IMG/VR virus record: IMGVR_UViG_3300048032_000344
Span: 1-62,355 of that record
DNA: 62,355 nucleotides
Origin: a virus
Strand: one strand, 5' to 3'
In this document: piece after piece, positions 41,676 to 49,839 of the stretch
How positions within the stretch are numbered: the stretch's first letter is position 1
How the letters are laid out: each line of letters starts with the position of its first letter
Position numbers and translations under genes: made by a program
The notes under the pieces: model-generated
What the model saw: the letters and a program-made list of their open reading frames with translations, nothing else
The model's database searches: none
What the model was told of the DNA's origin: nothing

Positions 41676-41683
41676 TATTTATA
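41676..41683 (-). promoter_or_regulatory. Late promoter box (TATAAATA, minus strand)
   Basis: Exact T4 late box on the minus strand, 28 bases before the radical SAM start at 41647. Confidence 0.65.
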
Positions 41684-41706
41684 TACGTAGATAATCAGAG
41701 ATATTA

Positions 41707-41714
41707 GATAAATA
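41707..41714 (+). promoter_or_regulatory. Late promoter box (GATAAATA)
   Basis: NATAAATA box facing the opposite way 23 bases from the minus-strand one, serving the gene at 41763. Confidence 0.55.
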
Positions 41715-41762
41715 TACGTAACGATATATAAAATATGTTTATTTTGAGGAAGACACATAAGA

Positions 41763-42050
41763 ATGGCAAGACCAAAACCTACTATTATCTTAGAACATAC
41801 TGACAACAAGACATACCGTAGTGAGCAAGTACTCAAAGCGGATGCTGTCTATGCAGTATTCTACAAGGGAGAAGCTATCAACTTGCGTTCCCTTAATTCA
41901 TTAGTTAACTTCCCAGGACCGAAGTATAAGAAATGCTCCTTCTCTAATCCAGGGCACGCAATCAATTTGGCTGAACGTTTGAACGACCTATTCAAATGTG
42001 ATGATTTCGAAGTTTTTATTTTAACCAAGGGTAATAAACTAGAACCCTAA
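41763..42050 (+). CDS. Hypothetical protein, 95 residues
   Basis: A basic protein (PKPTIILEHTDNKTYRSEQVLKADAVYAVFYKGEAINLRSLN) that looks like a small alpha/beta domain; the end VFILTKGNKLEP is basic. GAGGAAGA lies ahead of the ATG. No family recognised; four bases from the next gene. Confidence 0.55.
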   Translation: MARPKPTIILEHTDNKTYRSEQVLKADAVYAVFYKGEAINLRSLNSLVNFPGPKYKKCSFSNPGHAINLAERLNDLFKCDDFEVFILTKGNKLEP

Positions 42051-42053
42051 CTT

Positions 42054-42404
42054 ATGACTAAACTAGAACTAATAAAATATTTAAACGATAACACTAAAGG
42101 CAGGAAAGCTGGCAGAAAAGAGTTTAAAATGAATGATATCTTTATCAGTTCAACAAGAGATTCAACAAACTTTCGTTTGACCCGTTACGGTAAGGATGTA
42201 ATTGAGAAACATTTTAGAGCATATAAAATTAATCTAACAACAAAAAATGTAGAAGTAGGAGCAAAGATTATAACAATTGATCGTTATATGAATTCTCCTT
42301 ACTACCTAAATAACTCTACACTCATAGTATACGAAGAAGGTGTAGCGGCTGAGCTACTATTAATAGATGGCGACTTCGATCTTTGGGTCGAAAACAAGAC
42401 TTGA
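42054..42404 (+). CDS. Hypothetical protein, 116 residues
   Basis: Basic N-terminus (KLELIKYLNDNTKGRKAGRKEFKMNDIF) followed by a strand-rich part with GAKIITIDRYM. The end overlaps the -35 of the next promoter. No family recognised. Confidence 0.5.
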   Translation: MTKLELIKYLNDNTKGRKAGRKEFKMNDIFISSTRDSTNFRLTRYGKDVIEKHFRAYKINLTTKNVEVGAKIITIDRYMNSPYYLNNSTLIVYEEGVAAELLLIDGDFDLWVENKT

Positions 42405-42429
42405 CTTTTTACAGAATATAGAGTAACAT
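42401..42429 (+). promoter_or_regulatory. Sigma70-type promoter giving a leaderless start
   Basis: TTGACT at 42401-42406, 17-bp spacer, TAACAT at 42424-42429. The expected start, seven bases after the -10, is 42436, the A of the ATG. Confidence 0.55.
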
Positions 42430-42435
42430 ACATAG

Positions 42436-43698
42436 ATGACTGATAGAGGAACTAAATGTAAATACTTCTGGAACCACGTTGCACTGTTCAACGGGAAAAC
42501 TGCTACCCCATGTTGTAGATATGACAGTAGTACTAAGAATGGCAAGACCCCCACTGTTGACATGAAAAAGCCATTTACTACGTTTACAGAATCTATACAT
42601 TCACAAGAATGGGAAACTCTACGTGACAATGCTGAAAAGGGAATAAAAGAACCGGGGTGTTGGAAATGTTATGCAGATGAAGAAAAAGGAAACGATTCTT
42701 TACGTCTGGTAGCAAACAGAATGTGGGAAGATGAACCTGTTGAACCGAAACTTCGGTATCTTGAAATAAATCTAGGAAATTTCTGCAATCTAGCATGTAA
42801 CATTTGTTGTTCTGATAACAGTAATCTTTGGTATAAAGATGATAAAGAACTGAGTAAAACACCAGAATATCGTAGAGGAACATACCATCCAGACCACGAA
42901 AAAGGCATCAGTCTAAATTATGATGATTATAAGAATGTAAAACTAATTAAGTTTGTTGGCGGTGAACCGATGATTCATCCAAAGTTTATAACATTATTAG
43001 ACTTCTTAATCGAAAATGAATTACATAACACAATAGAGATACAAGTATTCACTAACGCAAGTTGGATGCCAAAAGAAAAAGTAATCTCACGTTTGAAAAA
43101 GTTCGCAGTCTCAACTATCAGTTTAAGTGTAGATGGTATAGGACAGGTAAACGACTACTCTCGTTGGCCTAGTAAATGGACAGTTGTTCATGAATCAGTA
43201 AAAGAGTGGATCAAAACATCACACGAAAATGATAACTTCTTTGTAAGATGGGAGCCTACTATATCCATTTACAACTCTAATCATATCCCTGCAATGGTAT
43301 GTTGGTGGATAGAAACCACTATGTCAGTTACCGGGCTTCCAATGGAAGATGCGCTATACGATCCTCAATCGGACGATATTAATATTATCTTCAATAATGT
43401 ACTTTGGCCATTGTACATGAAGCCCAACTTATTGCCTACTAGTGACCGGGAATGTGAAAGAATTGATAACGCTATGTCTAAGATATACAATCGCCATATA
43501 GATGTTTCAAGAGACTTTTCTAAACTTATGTTACGCAAGCTAGAGCAGAGATTAGAACAAGCAAAAAGGTTTATTTCACCTGATACGGATAAAGAAAGTC
43601 TAGATACATTCCTCAAGTTCACAAATGATTTGGATAAATTGAGAAATAATAACTTTGCTGAACAACTTCCCATGTTATTTTCTGCATTAAAAACTTGA
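42436..43698 (+). CDS. Radical SAM protein (twitch type)
   Basis: A 420-residue enzyme: C117, C121 and C124 (GNFCNLACNICCSDNS), VGGEPMI for SAM, and an N-terminal cysteine region (C8, C26, C27, C75, C78; TPCCRYD, EPGCWKCYADEEKGNDSLR) as in its paralogues. No ribosome site precedes the ATG, which coincides with the predicted transcription start. It stands with small ORFs and MoxR rather than beside an obvious peptide substrate. Confidence 0.85.
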   Translation: MTDRGTKCKYFWNHVALFNGKTATPCCRYDSSTKNGKTPTVDMKKPFTTFTESIHSQEWETLRDNAEKGIKEPGCWKCYADEEKGNDSLRLVANRMWEDEPVEPKLRYLEINLGNFCNLACNICCSDNSNLWYKDDKELSKTPEYRRGTYHPDHEKGISLNYDDYKNVKLIKFVGGEPMIHPKFITLLDFLIENELHNTIEIQVFTNASWMPKEKVISRLKKFAVSTISLSVDGIGQVNDYSRWPSKWTVVHESVKEWIKTSHENDNFFVRWEPTISIYNSNHIPAMVCWWIETTMSVTGLPMEDALYDPQSDDINIIFNNVLWPLYMKPNLLPTSDRECERIDNAMSKIYNRHIDVSRDFSKLMLRKLEQRLEQAKRFISPDTDKESLDTFLKFTNDLDKLRNNNFAEQLPMLFSALKT

Positions 43699-43723
43699 CA
43701 AACTAGACGAATCACACTACAGT
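43695..43723 (+). promoter_or_regulatory. Sigma70-type promoter, cassette copy 1
   Basis: TTGACA at 43695-43700, 17-bp spacer, TACAGT at 43718-43723, followed by AATTAAGTAATCAA, a leader shared with the two next promoters. Confidence 0.7.
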
Positions 43724-43753
43724 AATTAAGTAATCAAAAAGAGGAACTTAATT

Positions 43754-43891
43754 ATGTATACTGTTGAATATGGCTACTACAACTATCCCAAAAAGACAAA
43801 AGAATTCAAAACATATGAAAGCGCAAAGAAGTTCTTCTATTATATTGGAAAGCGTAACGGTGTAAAGAAAGTAAATCTAACTGTTCGATAA
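43754..43891 (+). CDS. Small basic protein, 45 residues
   Basis: The peptide starts MYTVEYGYYNYPKKTKEFKT and has a strand-helix-strand pattern with many lysines and tyrosines (SAKKFFYYIGKRNGVKKVNL). AGAGGAA precedes the ATG and a dedicated promoter drives it. No family recognised. Confidence 0.6.
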   Translation: MYTVEYGYYNYPKKTKEFKTYESAKKFFYYIGKRNGVKKVNLTVR

Positions 43892-43894
43892 AAC

Positions 43895-43922
43895 TTGACA
43901 AATACACAAACCATGCTATATT
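43895..43922 (+). promoter_or_regulatory. Sigma70-type promoter, cassette copy 2
   Basis: TTGACA at 43895-43900, 16-bp spacer, TATATT at 43917-43922, then the same AATTAAGTAATCAA leader. Confidence 0.75.
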
Positions 43923-43952
43923 AATTAAGTAATCAACAAAAGAGAGAATCAC

Positions 43953-44141
43953 ATGTTTGACAATTTTTACAACGATATGATCAACTTCACTAATGAAAAT
44001 GAAAACAAGAACCCAGACGGATCTGTTAACTGGAACTTTGTTGATGCTGATATGTTTGAGAAATATCAAGTCATTCTAGATGGTGAAACATACTCTGAAT
44101 ACTTTAACAAAGCCGCTGATATTGTCGAAAGTGCTGTTTAA
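43953..44141 (+). CDS. Small acidic protein, 62 residues
   Basis: An acidic, asparagine-rich protein (DNFYNDMINFTNENENKN start, helical end YSEYFNKAADIVESAV). It has its own promoter and AGAGAGAA ribosome site. No family recognised; size and charge fit an early host-takeover protein, which is only a guess. Confidence 0.6.
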   Translation: MFDNFYNDMINFTNENENKNPDGSVNWNFVDADMFEKYQVILDGETYSEYFNKAADIVESAV

Positions 44142-44145
44142 AAAC

Positions 44146-44174
44146 TTGACAAATCTCGCGAATCACGCTATAGT
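44146..44174 (+). promoter_or_regulatory. Sigma70-type promoter, cassette copy 3 (moxR)
   Basis: TTGACA at 44146-44151, 17-bp spacer, TATAGT at 44169-44174, then AATTAAGTAATCAAA. Confidence 0.78.
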
Positions 44175-44203
44175 AATTAAGTAATCAAACAAAGGAATAC
44201 AAT

Positions 44204-45334
44204 ATGTCTGCAAAAGTTTCAACACACGATATGGATGTTCGTCTAGTTCGCCCGAGTGATATTCGAACAGAAATTAACTACGCTATGAATCGTAAGCGTC
44301 CGGTCTTCATCTGGGGTCCCCCCGGTATCGGTAAATCTGAGATTGTTGATTCAATCACACAAGAGCGTTCAGGTTACATGATTGACATGCGGCTTGCTCT
44401 TATGGAACCCACTGACTTGCGTGGTATCCCAGTACCGAATATGAATACAGGCTTGATGGAATGGCTTCCGCCTGCTGACTTGCCTACTCAAGAACTTGCT
44501 GATCAATTCGAATGTGTTGTACTATTTCTTGATGAAATGAATCAAGCACCACAGTCTGTACAAGCTGCTGCGTATCAGCTAATTCTTAATCGTCGGTTGG
44601 GTAACTACAAACTTCCTGATAATGTTCTAATCGTTGCCGCAGGCAATCGTGAAAGTGATCGTGGCGTTGCGTATCGTATGCCCAGTCCGCTTGCTAATCG
44701 TTTCGTTCACCTTGAAATGACAACTGACTTTGAAGATTGGCAGACTTGGGCTTTGCAAAACAATATAGATGCTGAGGTTGTGGGCTACGTTACTGCAAAC
44801 AAAATGGATCTAATGAACTTTGATCCTCGCACTGCATCACGTGCTTTTGCTACTCCTCGTTCATGGACGTTTGTGTCACAAATGCTTCCGATGGAAGGTG
44901 AGCAAATCTCAGATAGTCGCTTGCACGATTTGATTGCAGGTACTGTTGGTGATGGTATCGCTACTAAATTCATGGCGCACCGTGCAATCTCAGGCAAACT
45001 TCCTAATCCAACAGATATCTTGAATGGCACTGTTAAAACATTGGGTAAAGAAGGTAGTGAAATCTCTGCGATGTTCTCACTGACTGCTTCACTTTGCTAC
45101 GAACTGCGTGACTTTGTTGATCGTAATGGCAAGGACAAAATGGACGAGTTGTACAAAATGGCTGACAACTTCTTCCGTTTCATGATGGATAACTTCGAAA
45201 CAGAAATGACCGTACTTGGTGGTCGTACCGCACTGAAAGTTTACAAACTCCCACTTGAGCCGCGTAAAGTTCCTTGCATCGAGGAGTTCTTTAAGAAGTA
45301 TGGTAAACTAATTATCGAGGCACATAACGCTTAA
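44204..45334 (+). CDS. MoxR-family AAA+ ATPase
   Basis: A 376-residue ATPase: Walker A GPPGIGKS at 38-45, Walker B VLFLDEMNQ near 108-116, sensor-1 AAGNRES, and LANRF arginine region. MoxR proteins act as chaperone-like partners of VWA-domain proteins. The fitting partner, a metallopeptidase-VWA protein, is encoded at 52785. AAAGGAA precedes the ATG. Codon use (GCT, CTT, CGT) differs from the A-ending pattern of the structural genes. Confidence 0.88.
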   Translation: MSAKVSTHDMDVRLVRPSDIRTEINYAMNRKRPVFIWGPPGIGKSEIVDSITQERSGYMIDMRLALMEPTDLRGIPVPNMNTGLMEWLPPADLPTQELADQFECVVLFLDEMNQAPQSVQAAAYQLILNRRLGNYKLPDNVLIVAAGNRESDRGVAYRMPSPLANRFVHLEMTTDFEDWQTWALQNNIDAEVVGYVTANKMDLMNFDPRTASRAFATPRSWTFVSQMLPMEGEQISDSRLHDLIAGTVGDGIATKFMAHRAISGKLPNPTDILNGTVKTLGKEGSEISAMFSLTASLCYELRDFVDRNGKDKMDELYKMADNFFRFMMDNFETEMTVLGGRTALKVYKLPLEPRKVPCIEEFFKKYGKLIIEAHNA

Positions 45335-45357
45335 TTGCAGACTAAGCGTTAGTACTG

Positions 45358-45388
45358 GAGGGAGGAGTATTGACTTCTCCCTCTTTTT
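45358..45388 (+). terminator. Terminator overlapping the biosynthetic operon promoter
   Basis: A 10-bp stem (45358-45367 with 45374-45383, one G-U) with a 6-base loop and a T run. The -35 box of the next promoter starts in the loop, so the same bases end moxR transcription and start the next operon. Confidence 0.85.
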
Positions 45389-45398
45389 ATAGTATAAT
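45370..45398 (+). promoter_or_regulatory. Sigma70-type promoter of the biosynthetic operon
   Basis: TTGACT at 45370-45375, 17-bp spacer, TATAAT at 45393-45398. Predicted start near 45405, one base before the first ATG, implying leaderless mRNA. Confidence 0.78.
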
Positions 45399-45405
45399 AA
45401 GAATA

Positions 45406-46773
45406 ATGATATATCAAACATTTAAACAAACTGCAAAAAGATTTCCAAATAAGGATGCACTTATTTGCGGTGACAAAACATACACATATTCAGAACTAGC
45501 GACTAGTGTTGATAACTTGATTGCTGTACTTAGTACGGCATTTATGCCAAATGAGCGTGTACTATTTGCGAGTGAACGTTGGCATAACTATGTGAGAATG
45601 GTATTAGCATGTGATGCTTTAGGTGTCACATTTATGCCAACGTACTATGATTTACCCAAAGCAGTTATCGATGATATATCAAAAGCAAGCAAGCCGGACC
45701 ATATCATTCTAAATGAAAATGATGCTATTAATCTTAAACCGCATAATAAGGGATTAGTTTGCGTTAAGGGAAAAGAATACGTTTACACTGTTCTATTCAC
45801 TAGCGGTACTACAGGAGCGCCTAAGGCTGTCGCACATAGTAACAAGGCGTGTTATGATGCTTGTATTCAAAACATTGACATATTCAACATGAGTACAGAC
45901 GATGTTATTTTAGCTCAACTCCCGCCGCCGACAGTAGCAGGATTATATCTATTCCCACTACCAGCACTTATGGTAGGTGCTACAGTTGTCATGGAAGCAT
46001 TTAATCCGAGGCGCTTCGCAGAAATAAATCTAACATATAAACCAACTGTTGGTATTATTGTTCCTGCTATGATTGTTGCTATGAATAGAGTGCGTAGTTG
46101 GCATGAACTTGATATGTCACATTGGCGTGAACTAAGTGTCGGTAGTACAATTATCCCAGAAGAAATGTTAAACATGTTATTTGACAAGGGTGTTCCAGTC
46201 ATACGTGATTTATACGGATGCACTGAAACTCATGTACCTCCGTTTACATATCTAATCGAACCAGATACTCAACACAAGCTACAATTAGAGTGTACTCCAA
46301 ACTATCAATACAAACTTGATAGATACGGAGTTATGTGGATCAAAGGATCTCCCGTAATGATGTATTATCTTAATGATGATGCAAAGTTTGACGAGAATGG
46401 ATATTGGTGCACCGGTGATGTATTTGAACGCAGATACAATAAACTATTCTATAAATCACGGCAGAAAGATTTGATTAAAGTGAATAGTTATAATGTATCT
46501 CCAGTATCAATTGAAAATGCAATCATGGTATTCCCAGATATAGAGGAAGTATGTGTGACGTTTCGAAGCAGGGAAATGTTGGGAGAAGTTGAGATCGTAG
46601 CATTGGTAAAGGTAGAAAAAGAGATAAATATAAGTGAACTACAATTATCTATCAAAGATAAATTATTCCCTTATGAAATCCCCAAAGAAATAATCATTGT
46701 TGATGAACCACTGACCAGGAATCAAATGGGGAAAATTCAACGGGAAGCTAACAGAGAGAAATTTGTAACATGA
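45406..46773 (+). CDS. AMP-forming acyl-CoA/acyl-ACP ligase
   Basis: A 455-residue ANL-superfamily enzyme: P-loop LFTSGTTGAPKAVAHS, LYGCTETHVPPF (the A5 region), YWCTGDVFER, RQKDLIKVNSYNVSP hinge and the catalytic lysine in NQMGKIQRE. It activates a carboxylic acid as acyl-AMP and loads it on CoA or ACP in the cytoplasm. First gene of a seven-gene operon; it overlaps the halogenase by four bases. It is shorter than typical (~500), mainly at the N-terminus. No SD is seen, and the ATG sits on the predicted transcription start. Confidence 0.85.
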   Translation: MIYQTFKQTAKRFPNKDALICGDKTYTYSELATSVDNLIAVLSTAFMPNERVLFASERWHNYVRMVLACDALGVTFMPTYYDLPKAVIDDISKASKPDHIILNENDAINLKPHNKGLVCVKGKEYVYTVLFTSGTTGAPKAVAHSNKACYDACIQNIDIFNMSTDDVILAQLPPPTVAGLYLFPLPALMVGATVVMEAFNPRRFAEINLTYKPTVGIIVPAMIVAMNRVRSWHELDMSHWRELSVGSTIIPEEMLNMLFDKGVPVIRDLYGCTETHVPPFTYLIEPDTQHKLQLECTPNYQYKLDRYGVMWIKGSPVMMYYLNDDAKFDENGYWCTGDVFERRYNKLFYKSRQKDLIKVNSYNVSPVSIENAIMVFPDIEEVCVTFRSREMLGEVEIVALVKVEKEINISELQLSIKDKLFPYEIPKEIIIVDEPLTRNQMGKIQREANREKFVT

Positions 46774-48467
46774 AATCACAGGTAAAAAAGATTATTATTT
46801 TAGGTGGTGGAGCCGCCGGATGGTTTACTGCTGGTTATCTCAAAACAAAAAATCCTGAAATTGATATTACCCTTATTGAGAGCAAGAAGATCGGTATCAT
46901 TGGAGTTGGAGAATCTACAATCCCACAGTTAGGTGATTTCTTTGCAGAAATGGGTATCGAAGAACGTGATTGGATGTCCAGTACAAATTCACTATATAAA
47001 CTAGGTAATAAATTTGTTGGCTGGAACATTGAAGGTAAACGTCACCACGTATCAAATCATTGGTGGTGTTCTAAGTTTGATGAACAGTACTTTACATTTT
47101 CTTTTGCTATGCCAGAGAACCAACTAACACGTTCATATTATCATCAAATCAAAACAGACGATTACTTCAACAATTCTAAAGGCGATCCGGGAGTAGATGA
47201 TAAATGGAATGACTATTGGTTACACCTTGAACGTCAAGGTCGTAGAAACTGGTGGGAAATGTCAGAGGATATGTGCGAACAAACCTTCCTGATGGACCAC
47301 AATAAAGCGCCATTTGATATGGATGACAATCAACTAGTAGGTGATTGGCAAGCAAAGACATATCACGTAGATGCAGAACGGTTTCCAGAAGTAGTACGTG
47401 ATAGAGTTGCAATACCAAAAGGTGTTAAACACATTTGGGGGCATGTTGCTGATATTGTAAAATCAGAAGATGGATACATTGAAAAACTTGTACTAGAAGA
47501 TGGCTCAGAGCATGAAGCGGACTTGTTCTGCGATGCTACAGGCTTTAACCGTATCCTGACAGGTACAATGGACAACGGTTGGCACGACTACGAGCATATC
47601 TTTACACGTGATGCTATCGTGGCGCCAGTTAAGTATAAAGACGTTAAAACAGAAATGCGTCCGTATACACAGTCGTATGCACAAGATGAAGGGTGGAATT
47701 TCATCATCACTCTATACAATCGTATGGGGTCAGGTTATATTTTTGATCGTACAGAAATTTCACCAGAAGACGCTATGGTGAAGTTTAAAAAGTATTGGGA
47801 AGGGCACGAGTTTATCAAAGAGCCACGACACATTTCTTGGGAGTCCGGTCGTATGGAAACTCCTTGGAATAAGAACGTTGTTGGTATCGGTATGGCAGGA
47901 GCGTTTGTTGAGCCAATGGAAGCCAACTCATTATACGTAGCACAGGCATGTATTCAGTTAACTAACCGTATTATCAATCGTGCGAAAGAAGAAAATGCTA
48001 TTATTACACCATCACAAATTCACGCATATAACAAAAATATGAGTAAACTAGAAGACGGTATTGCTGACTTTGTTGCGTATCACTTTACACTGTCCGACCG
48101 AGAAGATACACCGTTCTGGCGTAAACAAAAACAATATGGTATTAACCATAATCACAAAGAAGCGTGTTGGGAACATTACCGTCGTCCTGTGAACTATGTA
48201 GGTAACGGCGTATACCCAGACTTTATGTGGGCCATGCTTGCTGTGTATATGAACAAGTTTGATGATAGCGTAAAACTAAACACCATCAAACCTGAACTAG
48301 TAGAAAAAGCAAATATGACTTGGGACTTCATTCATAAGTCAAGTAAAGAGAATGGTCGTTACGCACCACACGCATATGATTGGCATCGTAAATTTTTATT
48401 CGACGGCAAATCACACGAAAAAGTATTGGAGGAAGCACTTGCTAAAATATCTAGAAACATTGTTTGA
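46770..48467 (+). CDS. Flavin-dependent halogenase (tryptophan-halogenase family)
   Basis: A 565-residue FAD enzyme: Rossmann GGGAAGWFTAGYL at 12-24, IGIIGVGESTIPQLGDFF, the YKLGNKFVGWN region that holds the catalytic lysine in the family, FCDATGFNRIL and a C-terminal FAD-site segment GAFVEPMEANSLY. The family motif GWxWxIP is altered to GWNFIITL, so it may have a non-tryptophan substrate or oxygenate rather than halogenate. It overlaps ligase and desaturase genes. A flavin reductase is not seen and may be host-supplied. Confidence 0.78.
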   Translation: MKSQVKKIIILGGGAAGWFTAGYLKTKNPEIDITLIESKKIGIIGVGESTIPQLGDFFAEMGIEERDWMSSTNSLYKLGNKFVGWNIEGKRHHVSNHWWCSKFDEQYFTFSFAMPENQLTRSYYHQIKTDDYFNNSKGDPGVDDKWNDYWLHLERQGRRNWWEMSEDMCEQTFLMDHNKAPFDMDDNQLVGDWQAKTYHVDAERFPEVVRDRVAIPKGVKHIWGHVADIVKSEDGYIEKLVLEDGSEHEADLFCDATGFNRILTGTMDNGWHDYEHIFTRDAIVAPVKYKDVKTEMRPYTQSYAQDEGWNFIITLYNRMGSGYIFDRTEISPEDAMVKFKKYWEGHEFIKEPRHISWESGRMETPWNKNVVGIGMAGAFVEPMEANSLYVAQACIQLTNRIINRAKEENAIITPSQIHAYNKNMSKLEDGIADFVAYHFTLSDREDTPFWRKQKQYGINHNHKEACWEHYRRPVNYVGNGVYPDFMWAMLAVYMNKFDDSVKLNTIKPELVEKANMTWDFIHKSSKENGRYAPHAYDWHRKFLFDGKSHEKVLEEALAKISRNIV

Positions 48468-49239
48468 TAAAATATCATACGAGAGAAGAATGCATATTCA
48501 GTGGTCGTTTAATGCTATTGTAACTGCAATTGCGGTCCCATACTGTATATATACAGAACAATATGCTATTCTGGGATGGGGATTTTTGTGGGCATATCTA
48601 GTAATGTGTATCGGTGCAAATGCAGGATTCCATAGATGGGCATCGCATCATAGCTGGAAACCAAGTGAACCAATTAAATGGGTTATGATGACAATGTTTA
48701 TGTTTGGATCTCCGGGATCCCCACTAGTGACTGTTTTATTCCACAGATATCATCATAAACATAGTGACCATGAAGACGATCCGCATTCACCACATGTAAT
48801 TGGTTGGTTTAGAGGTGCTACAGGTCGCTTCCAAAAGTCAGGCGGATATCTATCTTCTGGCAGAGATATGTTTAAAGAGCCAAGTGTAGTATTCTATCAC
48901 AGACACTACTGGAAGTTCCAAGCCGTTATATATCTGTCTGCATTATTAATTGGTGGTCCTCTATTTTTTGCAATCTTTATCTGTTTCAGTGGTTTCTACA
49001 ATGCAACTATTGCAGGACATATTTTAGATGGGGTTCTATCGCATTATAAGTGGTTAGGTTATCGTTGGTTTGAAACTAAAGATCAGTCGAATAATAATCC
49101 TATCTTTGCGTGGTTGAGCGGTGGTGAAGCATGGCACAATAATCATCATGCAAGGCCCGGTAGATGGTACTTTGGACATAAGTGGTGGGAATTTGATCCT
49201 GCTGGTTTTCTAATCTGGGCGGTGTTAAAACGTATTTAA
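48439..49239 (+). CDS. Fatty-acid desaturase, delta-9 acyl-CoA/lipid type
   Basis: About 266 residues from a TTG at 48439, chosen because GGAGGAAG lies seven bases before it; the next ATG at 48490 has a weaker site. The three histidine boxes for the di-iron site are present: HRWASHH, HRYHH and HNNHH, between pairs of membrane helices. It inserts a double bond into a membrane-bound acyl chain. It overlaps the halogenase end and abuts the next gene. Whether it acts on CoA, ACP or lipid chains is not visible. Confidence 0.9.
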   Translation: MLKYLETLFDKISYERRMHIQWSFNAIVTAIAVPYCIYTEQYAILGWGFLWAYLVMCIGANAGFHRWASHHSWKPSEPIKWVMMTMFMFGSPGSPLVTVLFHRYHHKHSDHEDDPHSPHVIGWFRGATGRFQKSGGYLSSGRDMFKEPSVVFYHRHYWKFQAVIYLSALLIGGPLFFAIFICFSGFYNATIAGHILDGVLSHYKWLGYRWFETKDQSNNNPIFAWLSGGEAWHNNHHARPGRWYFGHKWWEFDPAGFLIWAVLKRI

Positions 49240-49839
49240 ATGTTACTTAAAAATTTTACAGGTGCAGACAAAATAGAGTTTTCTTTACATCAAGTAGATG
49301 AAAGCAATATAGTAGAATTCAAAGAATTCCTCGTTAAATGTGGCGAAGACGGCGGTCCTAATAATTCATCATTAAAAGCTATTAAGTTTTGTAAATGGGG
49401 ATCAGAGGAAGCGTGGTGGTTCGTAAAACATAAAGATACTATTGTATCTATGTGCGGTGCGCATTATCTTCCTCATATATCTCCAAAATGCTATATGATA
49501 GCGTATCGTGTATATACTCTTAAAGCATGGAGAGACACCGCATCATCTACTAAAGACCATAAAATGCTTAATGAATTTCATCACGGTGCAGTACAACCGT
49601 TTGCAGTAGAATGGTGTTTATCACGTGGTGCCGACACAATTGTTACTACGGTGAATACTGAGAAGAACCTAGAACAAGATCCCAACGGATTAGATTACAA
49701 GTTTTCCAGAGTAGCAAGAATCGTATTTCCACGTGGAGGGAAATATACATTGCTACATAAAGACTTTCTGTTATATAACAAATATCAGGATGTATGGAAG
49801 CTGAACTACAAAGACTTTAGAACAATGGAACCCCTATGA
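49240..49839 (+). CDS. Unknown protein of the biosynthetic operon (possible acyltransferase)
   Basis: A 199-residue soluble protein directly after the desaturase stop and overlapping the ketosynthase by four bases. Alternating strands and helices (VSMCGAHYLPHISPKCYMIAYRVYTLKAW, AVEWCLSRGADTIVTTVNTEKN) give a loosely GNAT-like order, but no acetyl-CoA loop is certain. Its position suggests transfer or handling of the acyl product. Confidence 0.55.
   Translation: MLLKNFTGADKIEFSLHQVDESNIVEFKEFLVKCGEDGGPNNSSLKAIKFCKWGSEEAWWFVKHKDTIVSMCGAHYLPHISPKCYMIAYRVYTLKAWRDTASSTKDHKMLNEFHHGAVQPFAVEWCLSRGADTIVTTVNTEKNLEQDPNGLDYKFSRVARIVFPRGGKYTLLHKDFLLYNKYQDVWKLNYKDFRTMEPL

Noticed and set aside
46623-46630. 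GATAAATA inside the ligase gene
   Set aside because: It lies in coding sequence with no gene start nearby, so chance is likely.
48352-48438. Longer start for the desaturase at 48352
   Set aside because: It would overlap the halogenase by over 100 bases and lacks a ribosome site; the TTG at 48439 has GGAGG.
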